This document shows, piece after piece, positions 1-6,864 of a DNA stretch of 10,005 nucleotides. The stretch lies in assembly GCA_947625955.1 (NCBI GenBank), contig CANQQH010000030.1, positions 1 through 10,005 of the forward strand, written 5' to 3'. The notes beneath the pieces were generated by a model. It was not told where the DNA came from and made no database searches. It saw nothing but the letters and a program-made list of their open reading frames with translations. Position 1 is the stretch's first letter. Every line of letters starts with the position of its first letter. This stretch comes from an uncultured Clostridia bacterium. GTDB taxonomy: Bacteria > Bacillota > Clostridia > Christensenellales > UBA1242. The position numbers were made by a program, and so were the translations under genes.

Positions 1-19
1 CAAGATGTTTCGCATCTTG
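1..19. repeat. short perfect hairpin at window edge
   Basis: A 7-bp perfect inverted repeat (CAAGATG / CATCTTG) flanks a 5-base loop. It lies at the window edge, so it may be part of a longer structure. No T-tract follows within view on the minus strand, so it cannot be called a terminator. Confidence 0.4.
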
Positions 20-48
20 CCGTCAACGATTGGCCATTCTTCTCCTCT

Positions 49-74
49 CCCCAAAAAACTTTCGTTTTTCGGGG
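49..74 (-). repeat. GNRA-capped hairpin, RNA-like on minus strand
   Basis: Positions 49-59 pair with 64-74. Read as minus-strand RNA the stem is 11 bp with one G-U wobble and is capped by a GAAA tetraloop closed by C-G, a very stable cap. On the plus strand the same position is an A/C mismatch, so the structure fits minus-strand RNA better. That is the direction in which nrdG transcription would run on. No U-tract follows, so it is not a standard intrinsic terminator. Its AAAAAC/GTTTTT core resembles the hairpin at 6944-6975. Confidence 0.45.
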
Positions 75-149
75 GCCTTAACATAAATAAATTATCCAAT
101 AAAAACCTAACGCGGTGAAATTTGCTATACCAAGTTCTCCGTAAAAACC

Positions 150-280
150 TTAGCGCGCCCAAAATGGTGCCTATAACAAGGCACAAAAAAAATTCTTGGC
201 ACGGGGTTTATTTAGACATAAATCCCTGTCAAGAATTTTTTGAAGTAACAAAGTTAGAGGCACTATTTTGGGCGCGCTAA
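150..280. mobile_element. MITE-like fold-back element with 23-bp terminal inverted repeats
   Basis: The ends 150-172 and 258-280 are inverted repeats matching at 22 of 23 bases, both starting TTAGCGCGCCC. Inside, about 187-211 pairs with 218-242 to form a second long stem (AAAAATTCTTG / CAAGAATTTTT core) around a TTAGAC loop. The whole 131-bp unit can fold into one nested hairpin and encodes no protein. The TA dinucleotides at the ends could be a Tc1/mariner-type target duplication, although TA is also part of the repeat. The right end contains the nrdG stop codon. Alternatively it is an elaborate operon terminator: read on the minus strand the inner stem ends in a run of eight T. I favour a miniature inverted-repeat element that may also terminate transcription. 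Confidence 0.6.
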
Positions 281-969
281 TAGCCACGGAGGGAGACGGA
301 GGCAACACTTTCACTCAATATATCACTAAACTTGCGTGCCAAGGCAATATCAATAGGTTCAAGACCGAGATTCTCACCAATAAGGTCGCCGCTATCAACG
401 AACTTTTGAAGATATAATTTCTTTTCCCCTTTGAGTTCTTGCCCCATTTTCTCAATGTTTTTTAGCGTGTGGTAGCCTTTCACAAGGGTTGTTCGAAGTT
501 CATAGTCAATGCCAGAGTCTCTCAAAAGTTGTAGGCTTCTTTTTATTTTCTCAACTGGCGCGGTTGGAAGCCCAGTAATCTTGCCATAGTCGTCGAAATT
601 ATTCTTGATGTCCATCGCAACATAGTCTAGCAAGTTTTCACTAAGCAGCTCTTCAAGTTTTGCAGGGTTTGAGCCGTTGGTGTCGAGCTTCACTTTCAGC
701 CCAAGTTTTCTCACCTCTTTGATGAACTCTCTAAGGTCGGGTTGAAGAGTTGGCTCACCCCCACTTATTGTGACCGCGTCGAGCAGGTTTTTGCGCTCCT
801 TAAAATAGTCAAGCACATCCTGAGTTTTGAGGGGTTTCGCCTGTCTTTTCACGAGCGAGTTATTATGGCAAAAAGGGCAAGCAAAATTGCAGCCGCCCGT
901 GAAAATTGTTGCACAAACATAGCCCTCGAAATCCACAAGCGACACTTTTTCCAGCCCTAGAATTTCCAT
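277..969 (-). CDS. nrdG: anaerobic ribonucleotide reductase activating protein (radical SAM)
   Basis: This 230-residue protein is the activase that uses S-adenosylmethionine and a 4Fe-4S cluster to generate the glycyl radical on NrdD. The cluster-binding motif CNFACPFC (Cys27, Cys31, Cys34; CX3CX2C) is intact. SGGEPT near residue 70 and the downstream DTNGSNP and AMDIKN segments are typical radical SAM core motifs. The length fits the longer NrdG family found with redoxin-linked NrdDs rather than the roughly 155-residue enterobacterial type. The start is ATG at 969, only 2 bases after the stop of the flavoprotein gene. A GGAGG SD 7 bases ahead lies inside that upstream gene, so the two are probably translationally coupled. 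The TAG stop lies within the terminal repeat of the 150-280 element, but the C-terminus ending LRGY looks natural for the family. It is the last gene of the nrd operon. Confidence 0.93.
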   Translation of the reverse strand: MEILGLEKVSLVDFEGYVCATIFTGGCNFACPFCHNNSLVKRQAKPLKTQDVLDYFKERKNLLDAVTISGGEPTLQPDLREFIKEVRKLGLKVKLDTNGSNPAKLEELLSENLLDYVAMDIKNNFDDYGKITGLPTAPVEKIKRSLQLLRDSGIDYELRTTLVKGYHTLKNIEKMGQELKGEKKLYLQKFVDSGDLIGENLGLEPIDIALARKFSDILSESVASVSLRGY

Positions 970-971
970 AT

Positions 972-1886
972 TTAGTCCTCCAATGTTGAAACATATTTGC
1001 AGGCTTTTGTCGCCGCCACTGCCCCATCAGAGATGGCGGTTGTCACCTGTCTCACATCCTTTGTTCGGCAATCGCCCGCAACAAAAAGTCCTTCGCACTT
1101 GGTCTCGCAACTCTCGTTTGCGATGATGTAGCCGCTCTTGTCGAGCTCAACAAGCGAGCTGAAAATCTTGTTTTCAGGAACCTGCCCGATAGCAATGAAA
1201 ACGGCCTTTGTTTTTTCTTCAAAAGTGGTCTTGTCTGGTCTCTCAAAAACAATGCTTTCGAGCGAGTCTTTGCCCTTGAACTCAATTGCCTTCACCTCGT
1301 GCATAATCTCAATGTTAGGCGTGCTTTTCACGGCAATAATCAGCGACTTTTCGCCAAAGAAGCGATTGAAAAGCGTGCGAATCTTGACCTTTTTGCAATA
1401 GCCCGCGAGCAAAAGCGCATATTGAAGCGCGCTGTTTGCGTCGCCAATAAGAGTTACTTCCTCGCCCTTGAAAAATGGACCATCGCAAATCGCGCAATAA
1501 TAAACGCCCTTGCCGATGTAATTTTCCTCGTTTTCAAGCCCCAAATGTCTGTGTTTTGCCCCGGTCGCGACAATCACGGATTTCGATTCATATGTGTTGT
1601 AATCGGTTGTTAGAACGAAGATATTGCCCTGCTTTTCGATTTTCTTCACATCTTCAATCTCAAACTCAGCTCCAAGTTCTGAAATTTGGTCGAAGACCTC
1701 GTCGGCAAGCTCAGCGCCAGAGATAGACTTCTTGGTTGGGTAGTTCTCGACCTTTGGGCTTTCAGCGATTTGCCCGCCGATTGTTTCCTTTTCAAGAAGC
1801 AGAACTTTTTTATTATTTCTCAAAGAGTAGAGGCATGCGGTCATACCTGCCATGCCTCCACCAATAATTATTATATCGTATGTCAT
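972..1886 (-). CDS. thioredoxin reductase-like flavoprotein, atypical pyridine-nucleotide site
   Basis: This 304-residue protein has the low-molecular-weight thioredoxin reductase layout. An N-terminal FAD Rossmann motif (IIIIGGGMAG, residues 5-14) is followed by ATGA near 107, the redox pair CAICDG (Cys131, Cys134), and the second FAD motif GLFVAGDC (266-273) with RQVTTAISDGA. It should reduce a thioredoxin or glutaredoxin partner in the cytoplasm. The second nucleotide-binding region is odd: the usual GGGxSA reads GDANSA (148-153), and where NADPH enzymes have HRR this protein has TLF (171-173). Those residues contact NADPH, so NADPH use is doubtful; ferredoxin-linked thioredoxin reductases of clostridia show similar losses. 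The gene starts 3 bases after nrdD stops, with only a weak GAGGGA SD, which suggests coupling. Its likely substrate is the redoxin domain fused to NrdD. I give no symbol because trxB would imply NADPH dependence. Confidence 0.88.
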   Translation of the reverse strand: MTYDIIIIGGGMAGMTACLYSLRNNKKVLLLEKETIGGQIAESPKVENYPTKKSISGAELADEVFDQISELGAEFEIEDVKKIEKQGNIFVLTTDYNTYESKSVIVATGAKHRHLGLENEENYIGKGVYYCAICDGPFFKGEEVTLIGDANSALQYALLLAGYCKKVKIRTLFNRFFGEKSLIIAVKSTPNIEIMHEVKAIEFKGKDSLESIVFERPDKTTFEEKTKAVFIAIGQVPENKIFSSLVELDKSGYIIANESCETKCEGLFVAGDCRTKDVRQVTTAISDGAVAATKACKYVSTLED

Positions 1887-1889
1887 GAA

Positions 1890-4262
1890 TTATTTGAGTC
1901 CCTCAACGTATTTTTTGATTTCTGAAACATTGTTCAGCGAAACTTGCTTTCCATCGATGTTAACAAGCATTGTTGGGGCTTTTGTAACGCCATATTTTTT
2001 CGCAACCTCAGGCTCGTCAACGGCGTCAACAATCTTCACTTGCACCCCGCCGTCTTGCAAAAGTTTCTTTGCCATTTTGCAGTTTGGGCAGGTCTTTGTT
2101 GTGAAGAGGATTTTCTCATCGCCTTCAACGCCGGCATGATGCTCGCAGCCGCAGCCATCGATGTTTTCAACACTTGTTCTCACAAGCTTTGAGCGGTCGA
2201 GGTCGTAGGTTTTTCTCTCTTTGAACTCTTGCGCCTTTCCGTCGTTCCAGTTAGCAACAGGACGATAGTAGCCAGTGATACGGCTATAAACCTCAGTCTT
2301 TGCGCCACATTCAGGGCAGGTGTAGTGCTCGCCGGTGATATAGCCATGGGTGACGCAGACTGAATAGGTTGGGCTGATTGTGTAGTATGGCAACTTGTAG
2401 TTTTCAGCAATCTTTCTCACAAGGTTCATGGTTGTTTTCCAGTTGTTGAGCTTCTGGCCAAGGAAAGTATGGAAAACAGTTCCCGAAGTGTAGAGAGTTT
2501 GGAGCTTGTCTTGAATGTCAAGAGCCTTGAAGATATCTTCGGTGTAGCCAACAGGAAGGTGGCTGGAATTGGTGTAGTATGGAGCGGCGCTGTTGTCGGT
2601 TGCAACGATGATGTCTGGATAACGCTCGCGGTCGTGCTTTGCAAGACGGAACGCTGTGCTCTCAGCTGGGGTTGCTTCGAGGTTATAAAGGTCGCCATAT
2701 TGCTCTTGATAGTCGCTGAGTTTCTCACGCATGAAGTTGAGAGTCTTTTGAGTGAACTCTTGCGCTTTCTCGTGCGAGAGGTCCTCACCAATCCAAACGG
2801 CGTTGAGGCACGCCTCGTTCATACCAACAAGACCGATTGTTGAGAAGTGGTTGTTGAATGTTCCAAGATAGCGCTTTGTGTATGGATAGAGCCCTGCGTC
2901 GAGGAATTTCGTGATCGCTTGACGCTTGATTTTGAGCGAGCGAGCAGCGATGTCCATCATGTGTTCAAGGCGCTGGAAGAACTCTTCCTCTGTTTTTGAA
3001 AGGTATGCGATTCTTGGCATATTGATAGTAACAACACCAACCGAACCTGTGCTCTCACCTGAGCCAAAGAAACCACCAGATTTCTTTCTGAGCTCTCTAA
3101 GGTCCAAACGAAGACGGCAGCACATCGACCTAACGTCGCTTGGCTCCATGTCGGAGTTGATATAGTTCGAGAAGTATGGGGTTCCATACTTTGTTGTCAT
3201 TTCGAAAAGCAGCCTGTTGTTTTCAGATTCATCCCAGTTGAAATCGCGAGTGATTGAATAGGTTGGGATTGGGTATTGGAAACCGCGTCCGTTGGCATCG
3301 CCCTCGATCATGATTTCGATGAAGGCTTTGTTAACCATTGCCATTTCTTTCACGCAATCTTTATACTTGAAGTCTTGCTCAACGCCACCAACGATAGCAT
3401 TGAGTTCGGCAAGGTCGTTTGGAACGGTCCAGTCGAGAGTGATGTTTGTGAATGGCGCTTGTGTTCCCCACCTTGAAGGAGTGTTAACGCCATAGACGAA
3501 TGACTGGATGCATTGCTTAACTTCTTTATATGAAAGGTGGTCTTTCTTAACGAATGGTGCGAGATAGGTGTCGAACGACGAGAACGCTTGCGCACCTGCC
3601 CACTCATTTTGCATGATACCAAGGAAGTTAACCATTTGGTTGCAAAGTGTGCTCAAATGGCTTGCAGGTGAACTTGTAATTTTTCCCGGAACGCCACCAA
3701 GACCTTCTTGAATGAGTTGTTTGAGCGACCAACCAGCGCAATAGCCGGTGAGCATTGAAAGATCGTGGATGTGGATGTCGGCATTTTTGTGGGCTTGCTC
3801 AATCTCTTTGTCATAAACGTCGCTGAGCCAGTAGTTGGCAGTGATGGCACCTGAGTTTGAAAGAATAAGTCCGCCAACAGAATATGTAACGGTTGAGTTC
3901 TCTTTAACGCGCCAGTCAGCGAGATTGAGGTATTTGTCAACCGTGAACTTATAGTCAAGGAGAGTGTTCTTGATGTTTCTTATTTTCTCATGATCTCTTC
4001 TATATATGATATATGCTTTTGCAACATCTTCGTAGCCATTTTTCATCAGCACATTTTCAACAATGTCTTGAACATCTTCAACGCTTGGGATTTCGGTTGG
4101 AAACTTTTCGCTCAAATAAACTTCGGTTATTCTTGCCATTTTCTTGCAGTCTTTGATTTCGCCATCGCCAATGTTCATCATTGCTTTTGCAATCGCATTT
4201 TCAATCTTTGTGATATCATAATCAACTAATCTTCCGTCTCTTTTTCTAATCTTTGTTAACAT
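1890..4262 (-). CDS. nrdD: class III anaerobic ribonucleoside-triphosphate reductase with fused C-terminal glutaredoxin-like domain
   Basis: NrdD reduces ribonucleoside triphosphates to deoxy forms under anaerobiosis. With the ATG at 4262 the protein has 790 residues. Visible parts are an N-terminal ATP-cone (about 3-90), TGYCAGWSL with Cys175, the QNEWAGAQAFSSFDTY block (218-233), MCCRLRL with Cys381/382, and VTINMPR. Near the C-terminus lie a likely zinc site (Cys636, His639, Cys649, Cys652) and the glycyl radical motif RITGYY with Gly664. Most NrdDs end soon after this. Here a short GCGC linker (Cys704, Cys706) leads into an extra domain of about 76 residues with the redox motif CPNC (725-728) and a KAPT cis-proline-type segment, a glutaredoxin/NrdH-like fold. 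This suggests redoxin rather than formate as reductant (inference). The start was chosen because AAGGAGAG sits about 7 bases ahead; an in-frame ATG at 4418 would put the promoter and NrdR boxes inside the gene. Confidence 0.95.
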   Translation of the reverse strand: MLTKIRKRDGRLVDYDITKIENAIAKAMMNIGDGEIKDCKKMARITEVYLSEKFPTEIPSVEDVQDIVENVLMKNGYEDVAKAYIIYRRDHEKIRNIKNTLLDYKFTVDKYLNLADWRVKENSTVTYSVGGLILSNSGAITANYWLSDVYDKEIEQAHKNADIHIHDLSMLTGYCAGWSLKQLIQEGLGGVPGKITSSPASHLSTLCNQMVNFLGIMQNEWAGAQAFSSFDTYLAPFVKKDHLSYKEVKQCIQSFVYGVNTPSRWGTQAPFTNITLDWTVPNDLAELNAIVGGVEQDFKYKDCVKEMAMVNKAFIEIMIEGDANGRGFQYPIPTYSITRDFNWDESENNRLLFEMTTKYGTPYFSNYINSDMEPSDVRSMCCRLRLDLRELRKKSGGFFGSGESTGSVGVVTINMPRIAYLSKTEEEFFQRLEHMMDIAARSLKIKRQAITKFLDAGLYPYTKRYLGTFNNHFSTIGLVGMNEACLNAVWIGEDLSHEKAQEFTQKTLNFMREKLSDYQEQYGDLYNLEATPAESTAFRLAKHDRERYPDIIVATDNSAAPYYTNSSHLPVGYTEDIFKALDIQDKLQTLYTSGTVFHTFLGQKLNNWKTTMNLVRKIAENYKLPYYTISPTYSVCVTHGYITGEHYTCPECGAKTEVYSRITGYYRPVANWNDGKAQEFKERKTYDLDRSKLVRTSVENIDGCGCEHHAGVEGDEKILFTTKTCPNCKMAKKLLQDGGVQVKIVDAVDEPEVAKKYGVTKAPTMLVNIDGKQVSLNNVSEIKKYVEGLK

Positions 4263-4322
4263 ATTTGTTTCTCTCCTTTGTGTATAATTTTTTTGCGCCC
4301 CTGTTTTCGAGGTGGTGACTCT

Positions 4323-4352
4323 AAAATAACACAACACAAGATATAGTGTCAA
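4323..4352 (-). promoter_or_regulatory. promoter of the nrdD operon
   Basis: On the minus strand a perfect -35 TTGACA (4347-4352) is followed after 18 bases by TATTTT (4323-4328), or after 17 bases by TTATTT. Transcription would start near 4316, leaving a leader of roughly 54 bases before the nrdD SD. The proximal NrdR box overlaps the -35 and fills most of the spacer, a classical repression geometry. The -35 is strong and the -10 only fair. Confidence 0.7.
4334..4349. promoter_or_regulatory. NrdR box, promoter-proximal
   Basis: ACACAAGATATAGTGT is a 16-bp near-palindrome that differs at one position from the published NrdR consensus acaCwAtATaTwGtgt. NrdR is the ATP/dATP-sensing repressor of ribonucleotide reductase genes. 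The box overlaps the -35 element and the spacer of the nrdD promoter. It pairs with a second box whose start is 33 bp further upstream of the gene. Confidence 0.85.
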
Positions 4353-4366
4353 TTTTTTGAGGCAAA

Positions 4367-4382
4367 ACACAAGATATGGTGT
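4367..4382. promoter_or_regulatory. NrdR box, promoter-distal
   Basis: ACACAAGATATGGTGT repeats the proximal box with one base changed, and matches the NrdR consensus at 14 of 16 positions. The two boxes are 33 bp apart start to start, close to three helical turns, the usual same-face spacing for cooperative NrdR binding. Confidence 0.8.
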
Positions 4383-4641
4383 TTTTTTGTATATTTTGCA
4401 CAAATTCCTTTCATCCACAATGTTTTGCTTGCTTTGTTAATAACTTTTAGCAAAGAAAAATCGCCAGGAAAAATTCAAAATTAGCTTAGGAAAATAAGTC
4501 GAAATCAAAAATATAAAAAACACCTAAATTTTTCGCGATTTTTTGCATTTTAGTAATTTTCGAAATTTTATTTTTTTGAGTTTTGGGGCTCAAAAAAATT
4601 TTTCAAAAATCTAATTAAAGCCAAAAAATTGTGGTAGCAAA
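4383..4641. other. AT-rich intergenic region without a recognisable gene
   Basis: About 260 bases separate the nrdD regulatory region from the terminator of the preceding operon. The stretch is very AT-rich, with many A and T runs and no credible reading frame with an SD. A perfect 10-bp inverted repeat lies at 4571-4598 and is listed separately. Nothing else is supportable; its curvature-prone A-tracts could act as an UP-element-like region, which is speculation. Confidence 0.5.
4571..4598. repeat. AT-rich perfect hairpin downstream of the MBL gene
   Basis: TTTTTTTGAG and CTCAAAAAAA form a perfect 10-bp stem around an 8-base loop (TTTTGGGG on the plus strand). Only three of the pairs contain or adjoin G/C, so the fold is weak. 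It could be a back-up terminator for either strand because U-rich arms follow the small GAG/CTC core. It lies about 45 bp beyond the main terminator at 4642-4664. Confidence 0.35.
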
Positions 4642-4664
4642 AAGTGAAGCCTGGTGCTTCACTT
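4639..4664 (-). terminator. intrinsic terminator of the patatin-MBL operon
   Basis: AAGTGAAGC and GCTTCACTT (4642-4650 and 4656-4664) form a 9-bp perfect stem around a 5-base loop. On the minus strand a TTTTT run begins in the last stem bases and continues beyond it. The TGA stop codon of the MBL gene (4659-4661) lies inside the first arm. On the plus strand the hairpin is followed by CTTTTTT, so it could work in both directions. Confidence 0.65.
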
Positions 4665-5966
4665 CTTTTTTGATATGGATTTTGAAACTTTTTCAGTCTG
4701 TTTAACAAATCTTTTTGCGGTTGTTGCTTTGTTTTTGGAAACCTTGACGCTGAGAACAACAATGCTGAGAACAATAAATGTGCCAAGCGCGATATACCAC
4801 CAGCGAACAACTGTTCCCACTCCCGCCTTCACGGCCTTATAGACAAGCGTGCCTTCATAGTAGCCGAAGGTGATGTCGCCCATTGTGTCGGTCCTGAGAA
4901 GATAGTCAGGGATGCCGCGATGGTTGAGCGCGTCAATTTTATTCACGAAGCCCTCGGTTGGATGCCCATACTTGTTGTTTGCCCCGCAGCTGACGAGCGT
5001 GTAGGACGGAACAATGAGATCTAGAAGTTCTTGGCTATTGCTGGTGTCCGAGCCGTGGTGACCGGCCTGGAACACATCAACATTTTCAAACCTGGCCTTT
5101 TCGGGGTCGGTGAGCGAGTCGAGAAAGTCATGTTCAACATCGTCGGTTGCGTCGCCGGTGAACACGAAGGCGTTGTCCTTGTATTCAAGCAGCATGACAG
5201 GTGACGCGGCGTTCTTGCTCTCCGCCGTGCCCTTGCCGTAGTATTTGGTTGGGTAGCCCGAAGTGTGCTCGGCGTAGGTGGAAATCGGCGTGTCGTTTCG
5301 AATGATTGGCGCGAAAAACTCAAACATGAACTGCGTGCCGGCCTTGGTCGATTCAATCTGTATGCCGTCGTGGTGCACAACAACCTCGGCGTGGATGTTG
5401 TTGCCATAGACCTCGTTATAGGCGGCGGTGATGAAATTTTTATAGGTGGCGGTCGAGATGAGATTCAGCTTGCTTTGGTATTCAGGCAAATCAAGATAGG
5501 CAGAGAGGTCCTCATCCTCAGTTGCGTTGCCGTTCTTATCAACAGAAATTTGGAACGGGCGATAGATGGTTTTCACATCGAAAGTTTCAAGCACTTTGGC
5601 AGCGCTTCCAACATGGTCGGCGTCCGAGTGCGTCAAGATGAAATAGTCGATTGTGCTAACTTCGAGGTTTTTGAGATAGTCAACGATGTGGGTTCCAGAC
5701 TTGCTTGTGCCCGCGTCGATGAGCATGGTGGTGTTGTCTGGCAACAAAATCAGCGTGCTGTCGCCCTGCCCAACGTCGATATAGTGGATGCTCAAATCGT
5801 CGGCGCTGACCTCTTTGTCGCCAATATAGTTGCTGGGCTTGGCGCCGATGCCCAAAAAGTTTTCAATAGGCTTTGAAAAAAAGCACGATATTCCAAGCAC
5901 AATCCCGAGCACAAGAATAATGAGAAGCTTGGTTGCAATAACTTTTTTGTTAGATTGCTTTGCCAC
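4659..5966 (-). CDS. membrane-anchored ComEC-type metallo-beta-lactamase-fold hydrolase
   Basis: The protein resembles the C-terminal hydrolase domain of ComEC/Rec2 without its channel domain. Numbered from the ATG at 5972, residues 11-33 form a membrane segment, followed by HYIDVGQGDS (63-72) and MLIDAG. The metal motif HSDADH (His115, Asp117, Asp119, His120) is followed by FTGD (Asp274), AGHHGS (His305, His306) and YGHP, so all expected metal ligands are present. A second membrane segment lies at about 391-410, with a lysine-rich tail behind it. Basic ends and two membrane spans place the hydrolase outside the cytoplasm. Substrate unknown; nucleic acid is possible by analogy with ComEC. The SD AAGGAGG directly abuts the ATG at 5972, whereas a GTG at 5966 has an ideal 6-base spacing, so I chose GTG (435 residues). 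The gene overlaps the end of the patatin gene, implying coupled translation. Confidence 0.85.
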   Translation of the reverse strand: MAKQSNKKVIATKLLIILVLGIVLGISCFFSKPIENFLGIGAKPSNYIGDKEVSADDLSIHYIDVGQGDSTLILLPDNTTMLIDAGTSKSGTHIVDYLKNLEVSTIDYFILTHSDADHVGSAAKVLETFDVKTIYRPFQISVDKNGNATEDEDLSAYLDLPEYQSKLNLISTATYKNFITAAYNEVYGNNIHAEVVVHHDGIQIESTKAGTQFMFEFFAPIIRNDTPISTYAEHTSGYPTKYYGKGTAESKNAASPVMLLEYKDNAFVFTGDATDDVEHDFLDSLTDPEKARFENVDVFQAGHHGSDTSNSQELLDLIVPSYTLVSCGANNKYGHPTEGFVNKIDALNHRGIPDYLLRTDTMGDITFGYYEGTLVYKAVKAGVGTVVRWWYIALGTFIVLSIVVLSVKVSKNKATTAKRFVKQTEKVSKSISKKK

Positions 5967-6858
5967 TTGCATCCTCCTTCAATCCGCGAGCGCGACTGAG
6001 TTTGAGCCAAAGTTTGTTTATTTTCTTTCTTGGCTTTTGGGTCACGAGGCGCAAGATTGCGTCTTTGTTTTGCATAACGGCATCGTAGCCAGCTTGAACC
6101 ATGGCGTCGATGTCGCCAAGCTTACTCGACGAAAACATTTGAAGCTCAGGCTTCAAAACGAGGTCGGCGAACTGCAAAGTTTTTTCAACATTCGCCTGCA
6201 TGATGACCCCAAGCGAGCTTTTCAAAACGTCCATGAGTTTGAGAGAGTCCGTGCCCTGCCCCCTGCCGCGATTGACCTCTATCGCAATCACGACATTTGC
6301 GCCCATGAACCTGACAACGTCCGCAGGAACAGTACAGGTGAGCCCGCCGTCCACAAGGTGCATATCGCCATAGACAACGGGGCTGAACACGCCCGGAACC
6401 GCACAACTTCCCGAACTTGCTCTTGAAACGCTACCACTTGAAATGTTGACCTGCTTGCCACTGACGATGTCAACGGCAACAATGGTGAGCGGCTTTTTGA
6501 GCTCGGAAAAAACTATATCTTTTTGAAAGATTTTCTTCAATACTTCTTCAATATTTTCGCTGTTAGACGGCTTCCAAATCAGCTTGCTATCGCGTATATC
6601 TTTGGTTTTGAGTTTTTTGAGCTCTGCGACCATTTCGTCGGCGTTGAACCCCGCCGAATATAGCGCACCAACCATTGAGCCGGCACTCGTGCCAGCAACA
6701 AAGTCCGCCTCAATACCCAGTTCCTCAAACGCCTTTATAACGCCAATGTGCCCAATACCTCTGAGCCCACCACCGCCAAACGCAACACCAAGCTTCACGC
6801 CCTTGTGCTTTATAACTTTTCCGTTTTCATCAAACTGCTTTCTTTTGAATATGTTCAT
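5950..6858 (-). CDS. patatin-like phospholipase (RssA/YlbK-type)
   Basis: This 302-residue protein belongs to the patatin-like lipid acyl hydrolases, which use a Ser-Asp dyad. The oxyanion glycine loop GGGGLRG (28-34), nucleophile elbow GTSAG (Ser58) and DGG (Asp170) are all present, as is the AVPGVFSPV block before DGG. There is no signal peptide, so it is probably cytoplasmic or membrane-associated and acts on phospholipids or acyl esters. I chose the ATG at 6858. A TTG at 6972 or the ATG at 6879 would add residues encoded by palindromic DNA or AT-rich spacer, and the conserved fold begins about 20 residues after 6858. No SD precedes 6858; a TATAAT lies 6 bases upstream, suggesting a leaderless message. 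The stop overlaps the start of the MBL gene, with that gene's SD inside this frame, so both form an operon, perhaps for envelope lipid turnover. Confidence 0.9.
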   Translation of the reverse strand: MNIFKRKQFDENGKVIKHKGVKLGVAFGGGGLRGIGHIGVIKAFEELGIEADFVAGTSAGSMVGALYSAGFNADEMVAELKKLKTKDIRDSKLIWKPSNSENIEEVLKKIFQKDIVFSELKKPLTIVAVDIVSGKQVNISSGSVSRASSGSCAVPGVFSPVVYGDMHLVDGGLTCTVPADVVRFMGANVVIAIEVNRGRGQGTDSLKLMDVLKSSLGVIMQANVEKTLQFADLVLKPELQMFSSSKLGDIDAMVQAGYDAVMQNKDAILRLVTQKPRKKINKLWLKLSRARGLKEDASGKAI

Positions 6859-6864
6859 GATTAT

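Noticed and set aside
4263..4418. 52-residue N-terminal extension of NrdD from an upstream ATG
   Set aside because: It would contain the promoter and both NrdR boxes, is not NrdD-like in sequence, and the ATG at 4262 has a proper SD and begins the ATP-cone.
4411..4419. DnaA-box-like TCATCCACA in the AT-rich intergenic region
   Set aside because: A single near-match with one mismatch and no cluster or origin genes; expected by chance.
5265..5876. 203-residue plus-strand open frame
   Set aside because: It is a shadow of the MBL gene, which has complete family motifs on the minus strand.
5830..6426. 198-residue plus-strand open frame
   Set aside because: It overlaps the patatin and MBL genes antisense and shows no motif or SD of its own.
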